Assembly (NCBI GenBank): GCA_031553315.1
Contig: JAVBLT010000017.1
Coordinates: 34,494 to 98,493 of the forward strand
Reading direction: 5' to 3'
Length of the DNA: 64,000 nt
From: JAVBLT01 sp031553315
GTDB lineage: Bacteria > Verrucomicrobiota > Kiritimatiellia > RFP12 > DVOR01
Program-made: the position numbers and the translations under genes
In this document: in pieces, positions 24,595-33,527 of the stretch
Layout of the letters: the number at the start of each line of letters is the position of its first letter
Numbering within the stretch: the stretch's first letter is position 1
Notes under the pieces: model-generated
Database searches by the model: none
Told to the model about the DNA's origin: nothing
Seen by the model: the letters and a program-made list of their open reading frames with translations, nothing else

Positions 24595-26931
24595 ATGAAA
24601 AAATTCAGTTGGTTTTTTGTGTTGTGCGCCCTGGGTTTTGGCGCGGATCTGCTCGCCGCTGAAAAGCAGTATGTGCTTACGGTCAAGGGCGGTTTTGCCG
24701 ATGGAGCCGCTTCGGTCAAGCTCCCCGCGGGGGAAACCTGCGAGGTGGAAGCTTATTCTTCCAACGAAAATGCGGTTTTTGACCGCTGGACGATTTCTCC
24801 CGCCACCGCCGACCTGGGCGATTTCAACGCGAGGTCGGAGATCAACACCGTTGAAATGCCGGCGGTGAATGTAACGCTGACGGCGAATTTCATCACCTCG
24901 CCGGTTGAGGTTTTTGTTGAAGTCTACCCGGAAGAGGCGGTGGAGTTTATCCAGTGGAGCGTGGATGGAAAGAACTGGAACTTCCCGGGCGGTGATATTT
25001 TGAAAGCCGGTAAATACACAATGACCTTCCGTTCGCTCGATCCGCATTGGCTGGCGCCAGGCAAACAGAGCATCAAGGTGGCGGAAAATGATTGCAGTGG
25101 CGGGTATTTTTACGCTTATGCAGAGGCCGTCGATGTGATTCTTGCGCGCGCCGAAGGACCGGGAGCGGTCACGCTCTCGCCGACCAGCGGGCAGTTGCTT
25201 CCCGGTAAAACCGTCACCCTGACCGCCAAGCCCGCGAAGGGCGCCGTCTTTGCGGGGTGGATCCTGGAGGGCGAAGAGGTTCCGGAATTCAGCACCGGTT
25301 TTAAAGCGCTCACGCCTTCACTTAAAATTGATTATTCCGGCGAGAACGAGGGCCTTGAATATGTGGCTGTTTTCCGCGCGAGCTCGGCGTGTGAAGCGCC
25401 TGTTATTTCCGTTGTGCCATGCGGGGGAATCTCCGCTCCGATGGCCGGCGTGAATTATAATTTGAGCTTTGCGGTCAATGCCTCCGCGCTGCCGGTGAAA
25501 TATACGGCCAAGAATTTACCTGCCGGATTGAAGATTGATTCGGTCACCGGCCGGATCACGGGCGTACCCGCGAAGGCGCAGTCGGCTCCCGTGACGGTGA
25601 CGGTGGCGAGTGTGGCCAATCCGAAGCAGGTCGACACCATGAGCTTCACGCTCGGCGTGCTCCCGCTTCCCGCGGCATCCGCCGGCACGTATAACGGTTA
25701 TCTGGCAAGTGAAGCAGGCACACTTTACGGCACCTTTACTTTCACTGCCAGCGCCACGGGCAAGCTGACATGCAAGGCTTCGATCGACGGCGCGGGAACC
25801 CTCGTCTGGAAGTCCGCCTACTGGAGTTCCTATGAGATTTTGGACGATGGGGCGGTGAGGCTCTATGCAGCGCCGAGCGAAATTCCGGGCATCGCCTTTT
25901 ATCTGGCGCTGGATATGAGCGCCGAGGCCGGTCCCTATGAGCTCACCGGCTCCCTTGATTTCTTCAATTCCACCAATCCATGCGGGGCTGAATCCTTCTA
26001 TACCGTTGTGGCGCAGCGCAATCCTTTCGCCGCCACCAAAAAAGACGCCAATTACGATTCTATCATGGCAACGCTGGGCAATTACCTCAACACCTATGCG
26101 TTTAGGATCGCCGTGAGCGAGAATCTGGAGATTAGCGAGGTGGTCCCGATGGGGTATGGGTACCTCAGCGCCGCTGTTTCCAAGACGGGCAGCGTGAAGA
26201 TTACCGGTAAAATGCCCGATGGCACCGCCGTCAGCATCACGGCGCCGCTGATTCTTCTGGATGGCGGCGAAAGCGCCTGCCTGCCGTATGGGACTCTTTT
26301 CTCCAACGGGAAAAAGGGTGACCTGTTCGGTATGCTCCAGCTTAACGCCGCCTCGGATGAGGCGGATGGTTTTGCCCGATGGTATTATCCGGGAACTTCG
26401 GATAAGATCTCGATTCCCGATGAATTTTGGGTAAACGTCGACATGCTGGGGCGCAAATATGTGAAAGATGTGGATCTGCGCACCTACAACGAAAGCTTCT
26501 TTGAAATCGGTACTTTCGAACTGACCGGGATTGAAGATGATTTCATGGCTCCCGAAGGCGTGGAGCTCATCTCCGATGCGAAGGGCAGCACTCTCAAGCC
26601 CGCCTTCGCCGGAAAAGCCCCCAAATACAACAAGCTCGATGAAGCGTATGAATACAGCGAAGAAAATCCCGGCATGGTCACCTTCTCCCTCACCAAGGCC
26701 ACCGGTCTCTTCAAGGGCAAGTTCAACGCCTATACCGAGTATTACGACGTCCGCGATACCCTGAAGCTTAAAACCGCCTCCATCAGCCATGAAGGCATCT
26801 TCATTCCCGGCCTCGGTGGTTTCGGGTTCTATCTCATGACTGATATGTACTACGATGAAAGCACCGGCAAGGCCTATTCCTTCAAACGCTCCTTCCCCGT
26901 TAGGATTGAAGATTGCTGTTCGGGCTTCTAA
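24595..26931 (+). CDS. Large secreted surface protein, paralog of the C-terminal half of the preceding protein
   Basis: A 778-residue exported protein (signal peptide about 1-22, ending LLAA). It has no LRRs. It begins directly with a divergent InlB-type repeat (YVLTVKGGFADGAASVKLPAGE, about 23-100), continues with units matching the 1585-residue protein (ILKAGKYTMTFRSLDPHWLAPGKQS; GAVTLSPTSGQLLPGKTVTL), an Ig-like domain (LPVKYTAKNLPAGLKIDS), and the shared ~400-residue C-terminal module ending KRSFPVRIEDCCSGF. It ends with a CC pair not present in its paralogs. The two genes probably arose by tandem duplication followed by gain or loss of the LRR half. Confidence 0.88.
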   Translation: MKKFSWFFVLCALGFGADLLAAEKQYVLTVKGGFADGAASVKLPAGETCEVEAYSSNENAVFDRWTISPATADLGDFNARSEINTVEMPAVNVTLTANFITSPVEVFVEVYPEEAVEFIQWSVDGKNWNFPGGDILKAGKYTMTFRSLDPHWLAPGKQSIKVAENDCSGGYFYAYAEAVDVILARAEGPGAVTLSPTSGQLLPGKTVTLTAKPAKGAVFAGWILEGEEVPEFSTGFKALTPSLKIDYSGENEGLEYVAVFRASSACEAPVISVVPCGGISAPMAGVNYNLSFAVNASALPVKYTAKNLPAGLKIDSVTGRITGVPAKAQSAPVTVTVASVANPKQVDTMSFTLGVLPLPAASAGTYNGYLASEAGTLYGTFTFTASATGKLTCKASIDGAGTLVWKSAYWSSYEILDDGAVRLYAAPSEIPGIAFYLALDMSAEAGPYELTGSLDFFNSTNPCGAESFYTVVAQRNPFAATKKDANYDSIMATLGNYLNTYAFRIAVSENLEISEVVPMGYGYLSAAVSKTGSVKITGKMPDGTAVSITAPLILLDGGESACLPYGTLFSNGKKGDLFGMLQLNAASDEADGFARWYYPGTSDKISIPDEFWVNVDMLGRKYVKDVDLRTYNESFFEIGTFELTGIEDDFMAPEGVELISDAKGSTLKPAFAGKAPKYNKLDEAYEYSEENPGMVTFSLTKATGLFKGKFNAYTEYYDVRDTLKLKTASISHEGIFIPGLGGFGFYLMTDMYYDESTGKAYSFKRSFPVRIEDCCSGF

Positions 26932-26955
26932 CGATCCAGGCCCTGTTTCGTATCA

Positions 26956-26984
26956 GCCGGGGGTAGACGCCGCCCCCGGCTTTT
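26956..26984 (+). terminator. Intrinsic terminator
   Basis: GCCGGGGGTAGACGCCGCCCCCGGC followed by TTTT. Near-identical in sequence to the one at 24473. Confidence 0.85.
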
Positions 26985-27000
26985 GCTATTTTATGACGCC

Positions 27001-27729
27001 ATGAAATCACCCGCAAAACGTTTCGTCCTTTGGAAAAAAGGCGTGAAAGACGGCCTCCCCATCGGCCTGGGGTATGCCGCCGTTTCCTTTTCATTCGGCA
27101 TTCTCGCCGCCGGCAAGGGGCTGACCGCGTTTCAAGGGACCTTGATGTCGGCCACGAACCTCACCTCCGCCGGGCAGCTCGCCGCGCTCGGCGTGATGGC
27201 CGCCGCCGCGCCGTACACCGAAATGGCGCTCGTGCAGGCGGTGATCAACCTCCGCTACAGCCTCATGTCGTGCGCGCTTTCCCAAAAGCTCGCCCCCTCG
27301 ACCCCCCTTCTCCACCGCTTCGTCATGGCCGCCGGCGTGACGGATGAAATCTTCGCCCTCTCCGCGGCCGTGCCCGGCCGCCTCTCCCCCTTCTACACCT
27401 ACGGCCTCATGACCGCCGCCGTCCCCGGCTGGTCTCTGGGCACCCTCTCGGGCATCCTGCTGGGCGAGGTGCTCCCCCGGCGCCTCCTCAGCGCCCTCGG
27501 CGTGGCGCTCTACGGCATGTTCATCGCCGTGGTCGTGCCGCCCGCCCGCCACAGCACAATCATCGCCGGGCTTGTTCTCGCCGCCATGGGGGCGAGCGCG
27601 CTCGCGAGCCTTGCGCCGCAGCTGGCCGCCGTTTCGCCCGGCCTCAAAATCATTGCCCTCACGCTGATCATCGCCGGCGCCGCCGCCTGGTTCTTCCCCA
27701 TTCCGGAAAAAGGAGGCTGCAATGGCTGA
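27001..27729 (+). CDS. azlC: AzlC-family branched-chain amino acid exporter, large subunit
   Basis: A 242-residue polytopic membrane protein. The AzlC signature is seen as GLPIGLGYAAVSFSFGILA near the N-terminus, then TNLTSAGQLAALGVM and VTDEIFALS. AzlC with AzlD forms a branched-chain amino acid exporter in the inner membrane. I start it at the ATG at 27001 (MKSPAK); the frame extends 18 nt upstream but into the terminator. It overlaps azlD by 8 nt, which suggests coupled translation of the two subunits. Confidence 0.9.
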   Translation: MKSPAKRFVLWKKGVKDGLPIGLGYAAVSFSFGILAAGKGLTAFQGTLMSATNLTSAGQLAALGVMAAAAPYTEMALVQAVINLRYSLMSCALSQKLAPSTPLLHRFVMAAGVTDEIFALSAAVPGRLSPFYTYGLMTAAVPGWSLGTLSGILLGEVLPRRLLSALGVALYGMFIAVVVPPARHSTIIAGLVLAAMGASALASLAPQLAAVSPGLKIIALTLIIAGAAAWFFPIPEKGGCNG

Positions 27730-28027
27730 CCCTTACCTCTACATCGGCGTGATGGCCGCCACGACCTACCTCGTGCGCGTGATTCCCCTGGCATTGCTGC
27801 GCCGGGAGATCCAAAACCGCTTCTTCCGCTCCTTCCTGCACTACGTGCCCTATGTGACGCTTTCCGCGATGACCTTCCCCGCCATTCTCCATGAAACGGC
27901 CACCCCCTGGTCCGCCTGGGCCGCCCTGCTCGCGGCCGCCTTCCTGGCCTGGCGCGGGAAAAGCCTCGCCCTTGTGGCTGTGGCCGCCTGCGCGGTTGTT
28001 CTGATTATAGAATGGGTTGTTTTTTAA
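27722..28027 (+). CDS. azlD: AzlD-family small transport subunit
   Basis: A 101-residue protein with about four membrane helices. The pattern VMAATTYLVRVIPL near the N-terminus and FLHYVPYVTLSAMTFPAIL in the middle are typical of AzlD. Overlaps azlC by 8 nt and is its obligate partner. Confidence 0.9.
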   Translation: MADPYLYIGVMAATTYLVRVIPLALLRREIQNRFFRSFLHYVPYVTLSAMTFPAILHETATPWSAWAALLAAAFLAWRGKSLALVAVAACAVVLIIEWVVF

Positions 28028-28057
28028 ACGTCATGTAAAAAAAATTACAAAAGACCA

Positions 28058-28086
28058 TTGACTTCTTTCCTCTTTTTCAGTATTTT
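28058..28086 (+). promoter_or_regulatory. Promoter of the first PLPG-CTERM gene
   Basis: TTGACT (28058-28063), 17 nt, TATTTT (28081-28086), 29 nt upstream of the ATG at 28115. Confidence 0.7.
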
Positions 28087-28114
28087 ACAGCCCTCTTAAG
28101 GAAAGGAAGCACAA

Positions 28115-28708
28115 ATGAAAACACTTGCACTCCTCAGCGCATCCATCATGAGCGCGATGGTTTATGCGGGCATTACGGATCAGACCGGCGTTGCGGCCGA
28201 TGCTTTTTCAGCCCGAAACGGCGTCAGTTTTTACACCGATTCCTATGTATCGTTTGAATTCCAGGGTTCCGGCCCGGAAAGCACCCGCAACCTTCGCGAA
28301 TGGCAAACCTTTGCCTTCTCCATGTATACCCTCGATGCCGCAGGCAAGATCCTTCAGACCTTCACCGCCGATTCCATGCATGCCGGCACCTTCGCCCAGC
28401 TCATGCGGAGCGGGGTCGACAAAGTCGGCTTTGCCGTTTCCAACGGCTCCGAAACCATCCACAGCACCCCCGTCTCCAGCGATAGAATCTATGTGACCAC
28501 CGAGATTGCCGACGATATACTCTACATCGGCTTCTTCGTGAAAGGTTTCGGCGGCAAACCCATGGCGCAGGCCGACCTCATCTACGCCATCTCCATTGAA
28601 GGCGCCGCGCCCCCCGCCGGCCAGCCCCTTCCCGGCGTGCTCGCCTCCATCCTCATCGGCGCCGGCGTTTTTCGCCTCCGCCGCCGCAGGCCTTTTCAGG
28701 GCCAGTGA
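28115..28708 (+). CDS. Small exported protein with PLPG-type C-terminal sorting signal, copy 1
   Basis: A 197-residue protein: signal peptide (MKTLALLSASIMSAMVYA), a soluble domain of about 140 residues, and a C-terminal GQPLPGVLASILIGAGV followed by FRLRRRR. This has the layout of a PEP-CTERM (short motif, one helix, Arg-rich end) but the motif is PLPG (171-174), close to VPLPA-CTERM. It shares GITD, SFYTDSYVSFEFQG-like and GTFAQLM(R/Q)xGVDKVGF sequence with the tandem neighbour. The product is probably a surface protein processed by an exosortase. Unlike its paralog it carries seven extra residues after the Arg cluster. Confidence 0.85.
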   Translation: MKTLALLSASIMSAMVYAGITDQTGVAADAFSARNGVSFYTDSYVSFEFQGSGPESTRNLREWQTFAFSMYTLDAAGKILQTFTADSMHAGTFAQLMRSGVDKVGFAVSNGSETIHSTPVSSDRIYVTTEIADDILYIGFFVKGFGGKPMAQADLIYAISIEGAAPPAGQPLPGVLASILIGAGVFRLRRRRPFQGQ

Positions 28709-28750
28709 TTTGTTTGACCCACCGTCATTAAAATAAATTTACAAATCGGG

Positions 28751-28779
28751 TTGACATCCCCCCCCGTTTCCGTTATCCT
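28751..28779 (+). promoter_or_regulatory. Promoter of the second PLPG-CTERM gene
   Basis: TTGACA (28751-28756), 17 nt with a run of eight C, TATCCT (28774-28779), 33 nt upstream of the ATG at 28813. A homopolymer C run in the spacer could allow phase variation by slippage (inference). Confidence 0.75.
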
Positions 28780-28812
28780 ACGCGTTACCTTTGAAAAAGG
28801 AAAGGATTCTAA

Positions 28813-29439
28813 ATGATGAAAAAGATGATTACATTGTTCAGCGCCATCGCCATGGGCGCCACCCTCTACGCCGGTATTACCGACAAGCCTACCGAAATCA
28901 ACTACGATGCCTACGCCGACCGCGCCGGGCACGTCAACGGGATTCAAAACAGCGTGGTTTTCTACCAGGACTCCTACGTCGTCTACAAATACGAAGGCGT
29001 CGGCGAAAACAACAACGGCCTGCGCGACCTCACCAGCTGGGGCGACATCACCTTCTCCATGTATACCATCGATGACAACAAAAACATCATCGACACCTTC
29101 AGCATCGCGTCCGCAATGGAGCAAGGCACGTTTGCACAGCTCATGCAGGCCGGCGTCGACAAAGTGGGCTTTTCCATTTCCAACGGCTCCAAAACCATCT
29201 ACTCCACCCCCGGGATCAACGGCAACAACGGAACCCGGTTGGCCACGTATATGGACGAAGGATGGCTCTACATGGGCTTCTTCGTCGACGGTTACACCCA
29301 GAACGCCGTTGACAAGGCCGACGTCATCTACGCCGTCACCGTCGTCCACGGCGGCGGCGCCAACGGCCAGCCCCTTCCCGGCGTGCTCGCCTCCATGCTC
29401 ATCGGCGCCGGCGTCCTCCGCCTCCGCCGCCGCAAGTAA
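28813..29439 (+). CDS. Small exported protein with PLPG-type C-terminal sorting signal, copy 2
   Basis: A 208-residue tandem paralog of the protein at 28115. Signal peptide through about residue 20 (MMKKMITLFSAIAMGATLYA), the same GITD start, DSYVVYKYEGVG, GTFAQLMQAGVDKVGF, and the C-terminus GQPLPGVLASMLIGAGVLRLRRRK. AAAGGAAAGG lies upstream of the ATG pair (28813/28816). Each copy has its own promoter and its own near-identical sorting helix, so the two may be differently expressed versions of one surface component. Confidence 0.87.
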   Translation: MMKKMITLFSAIAMGATLYAGITDKPTEINYDAYADRAGHVNGIQNSVVFYQDSYVVYKYEGVGENNNGLRDLTSWGDITFSMYTIDDNKNIIDTFSIASAMEQGTFAQLMQAGVDKVGFSISNGSKTIYSTPGINGNNGTRLATYMDEGWLYMGFFVDGYTQNAVDKADVIYAVTVVHGGGANGQPLPGVLASMLIGAGVLRLRRRK

Positions 29440-29462
29440 GCCAAGCCGCCCAGCGCGTGACA

Positions 29463-29498
29463 AGGCGCCCCTGTCCATTCAGGGGCGCCTGTTTTTTT
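29463..29498 (+). terminator. Intrinsic terminator
   Basis: AGGCGCCCCTG (29463-29473) and CAGGGGCGCCT (29480-29490) pair perfectly, with a run of seven T after it. It ends the PLPG-CTERM gene. Confidence 0.93.
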
Positions 29499-29694
29499 GG
29501 AGTACGCTCCACGCCGGTTTCAGCCCCGGGCGGGAAAAGCGACCCGGCTCGAAAGCCCGTGATCTCCAGGGAAAGAAAACGTGAAAAAGCACCGTCCCGT
29601 TGGCGGGCCGCAGGATTTGGTTTATCATATTGTTTTGATTTTCAATGAATTACGACCAATCTGCTTTATTTGTTCGCAATTTCAGCTTTTACGC
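29499..29694. other. Intergenic stretch before fusA
   Basis: Between the terminator and the fusA promoter I see no gene, RNA or repeat; the short frames that cross it have poor codon usage. Confidence 0.5.
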
Positions 29695-29723
29695 TTGTAA
29701 AACCGTGAAAAAATTGGTACTAT
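29695..29723 (+). promoter_or_regulatory. Promoter of fusA and the ribosomal protein superoperon
   Basis: TTGTAA (29695-29700), 17 nt, TACTAT (29718-29723). The leader to the fusA ATG is about 85 nt. Confidence 0.7.
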
Positions 29724-29813
29724 GACCTTCCTTTTTGAGCAGCAGTAGGCTTTCGCTCTTTGATATCCGGTTGGGAACAGTAAGAGAAGCCCCGTTTCAG
29801 GGCAAACGCGATT

Positions 29814-31886
29814 ATGGCACAGCAACTTGAACAGATTCGGAATATCGGGATTGTGGCGCACATCGATGCGGGAAAAACCACAACGACCGAGCGCATTCTG
29901 TTTTATGCCGGCCGCACGCACCGCCTGGGCAACGTGGATGAAGGCAATACCGTTACCGACTGGATGATTCAGGAACGCGAGCGCGGCATCACCATCACCT
30001 CCGCCGCCATCACCTGCTTCTGGCGCGGGCACCAGATCAACGTGATCGACACCCCCGGCCATGTGGATTTCACCATTGAAGTGGAACGCTCATTGCGCGT
30101 GTTAGACGGCGCCGTGGGCGTTTTTTGCGCCGTCGGCGGCGTGCAGCCCCAATCCGAGACCGTCTGGCGCCAGGCCGACCGCTACAACGTCCCCCGCCTC
30201 GCCTTCATCAACAAAATGGATCGCATGGGCGCCGATTTCACCCGCGCCGTGAACGAAATGCGCGCCAAGCTCCGCGCCCCCGCCGTCCCCGTCACCCTCC
30301 CCGTGGGCGCGTTTGAAGATTTCCGCGGCGTCATCGACCTCGTTTCCATGACCTGCCGCGTGTTCGACGACGCCTCCGACGGCAAGACCTTCCTCGATGA
30401 ATCCATCCCCTCCGAGATGATGGAAGCCGCCGGCGCCGCCCGCGCCGAGCTCCTCGAAAAGCTCGCCGAGGCCGACGAAACCTTCCTTGAGCTCTATCTT
30501 GAGAACCCCGACCAGCCCGCCGCCGCGATCCGCGCCGCCATCCGCCGCGCCGTCATCGCCCGCGCCATGGTCCCCGTGTTCTGCGGATCCTCCCTCAAAA
30601 ACAAAGGCACCCAGCTTTTGCTCGACGGCGTGGTCGATTACCTCCCCGCCCCCGCCGACCGCCCCGCCGTCACCGGCGAAAGCCTCAAGACCGGCGAGCC
30701 GATCGAATGCCCCCAGCGCCCCGACGCCCCCCTTGCCGCGCTCACCTTCAAGATCGCCACCGATCCCTACGTCGGCCGCCTCTTCTTCGTCCGCGTCTAC
30801 GGCGGCGAGATCAAAAAAGGCCAAAACGTTTACAACCCCCGCCTGCGCAAACGCGAGCGCGTCATGAAAATCGTCCGCATCTTCGCCGACGAACAGGAAG
30901 AGGTCGAAACCCTCGGCGCCGGCGACATCGGCGCCCTTGTAGGCCTCAAAGAAGCCACCACGGGCGACACCCTCTGCATGGAAAACAACCCCGTGGCCCT
31001 CATGCGCATCACCGCGCCCGAACCCGTGATGTTCATGGCCATCGAGCCCAAATCCCGCGTCGACAAAGACAAGCTCGAGCAAAGCCTCGCCCAGCTCGCG
31101 GCCGAAGACCCCACCTGCCAGATCCGCACCGACGCAGAAACCGGGCAAATGATTTTGAGCGGCATGGGCGAGCTCCACCTGGAAATCCTCGTGGATCGCC
31201 TCAACCGCGAGTTCAAAGCGGCGGCAAACACCGGGCGCCCCATGGTCTCCTACTACGAGACCGTGACCCAGCCCGCCACCGTCACCCACACCTTCGACCG
31301 CGAATTCGGCGGCAAGCGGCACTATGCCCAGCTGACCGTGGCGGTATCCCCGCTCAAGCGCGGGCAAGGCCAGCGGGTGGAAATTGCCAAGGGAGCCCTC
31401 AAAAAGCTGCCCGACGCGGCCTTCGCCGCCGCGATTGAAAACGGCCTGACGGACGGCATCGTCACCGGCGTGCTTGCCCGCTACCCGATGGTAGACGTGC
31501 TCGCGCAAGTGACCGACGCCTCCTTCCTCGAAGAAGAAACCGCCACCGAAGTGGCGTTTCGCACCGCGGCCGTGATGGGATTCCGGGAGGCGGCGCTTGC
31601 CGCAGCTCCTGAATTGTTGGAGCCGATCATGTCTCTCGACATCGTGACACCGCCCGAATACGTCGGCGAAATCATGGGAGACGTCAACGGCCGCCGTGGC
31701 CACGTGTGTGACATGGAAATGCGCGGCGACGCGCAATCCGTTCACGCCCGCGTGCCATTGGCAGAACTGTTCGGATATTCGACCGTAATCCGCTCGCTTT
31801 CGCGCGGGCGTGCCAGTTATGCGATGGAACCTGGCGAATTTGCGGTCGTACCCCGGGCAGTCAGGGATAAACTACTGAACAGGTAA
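29814..31886 (+). CDS. fusA: Translation elongation factor G
   Basis: A 690-residue EF-G, normal length. GTPase motifs: AHIDAGKTTTTE (from residue 15), the G3 box DTPGHVDF and the G4 box NKMDR; domain III-V signatures such as GMGELHLEI follow. It drives ribosomal translocation in the cytoplasm. Here it heads the superoperon directly before rpsJ. The rpsL and rpsG genes that usually precede fusA, and tuf that usually follows, are absent. Confidence 0.96.
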   Translation: MAQQLEQIRNIGIVAHIDAGKTTTTERILFYAGRTHRLGNVDEGNTVTDWMIQERERGITITSAAITCFWRGHQINVIDTPGHVDFTIEVERSLRVLDGAVGVFCAVGGVQPQSETVWRQADRYNVPRLAFINKMDRMGADFTRAVNEMRAKLRAPAVPVTLPVGAFEDFRGVIDLVSMTCRVFDDASDGKTFLDESIPSEMMEAAGAARAELLEKLAEADETFLELYLENPDQPAAAIRAAIRRAVIARAMVPVFCGSSLKNKGTQLLLDGVVDYLPAPADRPAVTGESLKTGEPIECPQRPDAPLAALTFKIATDPYVGRLFFVRVYGGEIKKGQNVYNPRLRKRERVMKIVRIFADEQEEVETLGAGDIGALVGLKEATTGDTLCMENNPVALMRITAPEPVMFMAIEPKSRVDKDKLEQSLAQLAAEDPTCQIRTDAETGQMILSGMGELHLEILVDRLNREFKAAANTGRPMVSYYETVTQPATVTHTFDREFGGKRHYAQLTVAVSPLKRGQGQRVEIAKGALKKLPDAAFAAAIENGLTDGIVTGVLARYPMVDVLAQVTDASFLEEETATEVAFRTAAVMGFREAALAAAPELLEPIMSLDIVTPPEYVGEIMGDVNGRRGHVCDMEMRGDAQSVHARVPLAELFGYSTVIRSLSRGRASYAMEPGEFAVVPRAVRDKLLNR

Positions 31887-31895
31887 GTGAAGCAC

Positions 31896-32204
31896 ATGCA
31901 AAGTCAGCGTATACGCATTCGCTTGCAGGCGTATGATCACAGAGTGCTCGACCAGGCCGTGAGCGATATCATCGACACCGCCCGCAGCACCGGAGCGCAA
32001 GTTGTGGGTCCCATTCCGCTGCCTACGCGGATTGAGCGTTTCACAGTGAACCGCAGTCCGCACGTGGACAAGAAATCGATGGATCAGTTTGAAATGCGCA
32101 CGCACAAGCGATTGCTGGACATCATGAGCCCGACGGCCAAAACGGTCGACGAGCTCAAGAAGTTGAACTTGCCCGCCGGCGTGGACATTACCATTCGTAT
32201 TTAA
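31896..32204 (+). CDS. rpsJ: 30S ribosomal protein S10
   Basis: A 102-residue protein with the S10 core QRIRIRLQAYDHRVLDQAV and TRIERFTVNRSPHVDKKS. I start at the ATG at 31896; the GTG at 31887 directly after the fusA stop would add three residues not typical of S10. S10 sits in the small-subunit head and also contacts NusB/NusG in antitermination. First gene of the S10 cluster. Confidence 0.95.
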   Translation: MQSQRIRIRLQAYDHRVLDQAVSDIIDTARSTGAQVVGPIPLPTRIERFTVNRSPHVDKKSMDQFEMRTHKRLLDIMSPTAKTVDELKKLNLPAGVDITIRI

Positions 32205-32219
32205 AGGAACGGTGAGACC

Positions 32220-32855
32220 ATGGAAGGTATGATTGGCAAGAAAGTTGGAATGACCCAGATCTGGAACGATCAGGGCCAATGCATTCCCGTGACCGTGATC
32301 GAAGCGGGCCCCTGCCCCGTCGTTCAAGTCAAAACGGCAGAGACCGATGGTTACAGCGCCGTTCAGCTCGGATTCATCGAGCAAAAGCCCCAGCGCCTCG
32401 CAAAGGCCCAGCGCGCCCGCTTTGAAAAAGCCAGCGTGACCCCCTGCCGCCTGCTGCGCGAATTCACCCCCGATTCGGCCGCCGAAGTCAAAGTCGGCGA
32501 CACCGTCACCGTCGCCATGTTTGAAGGCGTGCAATACGTCGACATCCAAGGCACGACCAAAGGCCGCGGTTTCGCCGGCGTGGTGAAAAAGTTCCGCATG
32601 CGCGGCGGCCCCATGACCCACGGCGGCCACTCCAAGCGCCGCCCCGGCGCCATGGCCGCCCGCGACCTGCCCGGCTGGATCGAAAAAGGCAAGAAGATGC
32701 CCGGCCACTACGGTTGCGTGAAGCGTACGACCCAGAACCTCAAGCTCGTACAGGTCATCGGCAACGAGAACCTCCTGCTGGTGCATGGCGCCGTCCCCGG
32801 CCCCATCGGCGGAACCGTGATCGTGACCAAAGCCCTGAAGAAGGCGGGAAAGTAA
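32220..32855 (+). CDS. rplC: 50S ribosomal protein L3
   Basis: A 211-residue protein. The N-terminus GMIGKKVGMTQIWNDQG and the central loop GRGFAGVVKKFRMRGGPMTHGG are L3 hallmarks; the loop reaches the peptidyl transferase centre. Full length. Gap of 3 nt to rplD. Confidence 0.96.
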   Translation: MEGMIGKKVGMTQIWNDQGQCIPVTVIEAGPCPVVQVKTAETDGYSAVQLGFIEQKPQRLAKAQRARFEKASVTPCRLLREFTPDSAAEVKVGDTVTVAMFEGVQYVDIQGTTKGRGFAGVVKKFRMRGGPMTHGGHSKRRPGAMAARDLPGWIEKGKKMPGHYGCVKRTTQNLKLVQVIGNENLLLVHGAVPGPIGGTVIVTKALKKAGK

Positions 32856-32858
32856 CAC

Positions 32859-33527
32859 ATGAGCACGATTAAAGTTTTTAACCCCGCAGGCGATTCCGCC
32901 GGAGAGATGAGCGTTGCCCAAGGCACCCTCGTGCTCGACCGCGGCGCACAGGCGGTGAAAGACACAGTGGTCGCCATCATGAATGGCTGGCGCGCCGGCA
33001 CGGCAAGCACCAAGACCAAGGCTGAAGTGGCCGGCAGCGGCAAGAAGCCCCACAAACAGAAGGGTACCGGCCGCGCCCGCGTCGGCACCACCCGCAACCC
33101 CGTGTGGCGCGGCGGCGGCGTGGCCTTCGGCCCCAAACCCCGCGACTACAGCGTGAAGGTCAACAAAAAAGTGGCTCAGCTCGCCTTCCGGCGCGCCCTC
33201 AGCGACAAGATTGCTTCCGGCGACCTCGCCGTCATCGAGAAGTTTGAAATCGCCGAGCCCAAGACCAGGCTCGTGGCCCCCCTCCTGAAGAAAATCGGCA
33301 TTGACCGCACCTGCCTCGTCGTCGTCAGCTTCGACGCGCAGAGCGCCGACGCCAACGACAACTTCTTCTACGGCGTGGGCAACATTCCCGGCGTCTTCGT
33401 CTGCTCATCCGCCGAAGTCAACGTCTACCTTCTCTGCCGGTTCAACAAGATCCTGGTCACCCGGGAAGCGATGGACGAACTTCTGGAGCGCCTGCCCCAG
33501 ACCGCCACCGAGGAGGAACAGGCATGA
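32859..33527 (+). CDS. rplD: 50S ribosomal protein L4
   Basis: A 222-residue protein with the conserved internal tentacle KPHKQKGTGRARVGTTRNPVWRGGGVAFGP, which lines the exit tunnel. In Escherichia coli L4 also represses the S10 operon; no matching leader structure was recognised here. It overlaps rplW by 4 nt. Confidence 0.95.
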   Translation: MSTIKVFNPAGDSAGEMSVAQGTLVLDRGAQAVKDTVVAIMNGWRAGTASTKTKAEVAGSGKKPHKQKGTGRARVGTTRNPVWRGGGVAFGPKPRDYSVKVNKKVAQLAFRRALSDKIASGDLAVIEKFEIAEPKTRLVAPLLKKIGIDRTCLVVVSFDAQSADANDNFFYGVGNIPGVFVCSSAEVNVYLLCRFNKILVTREAMDELLERLPQTATEEEQA

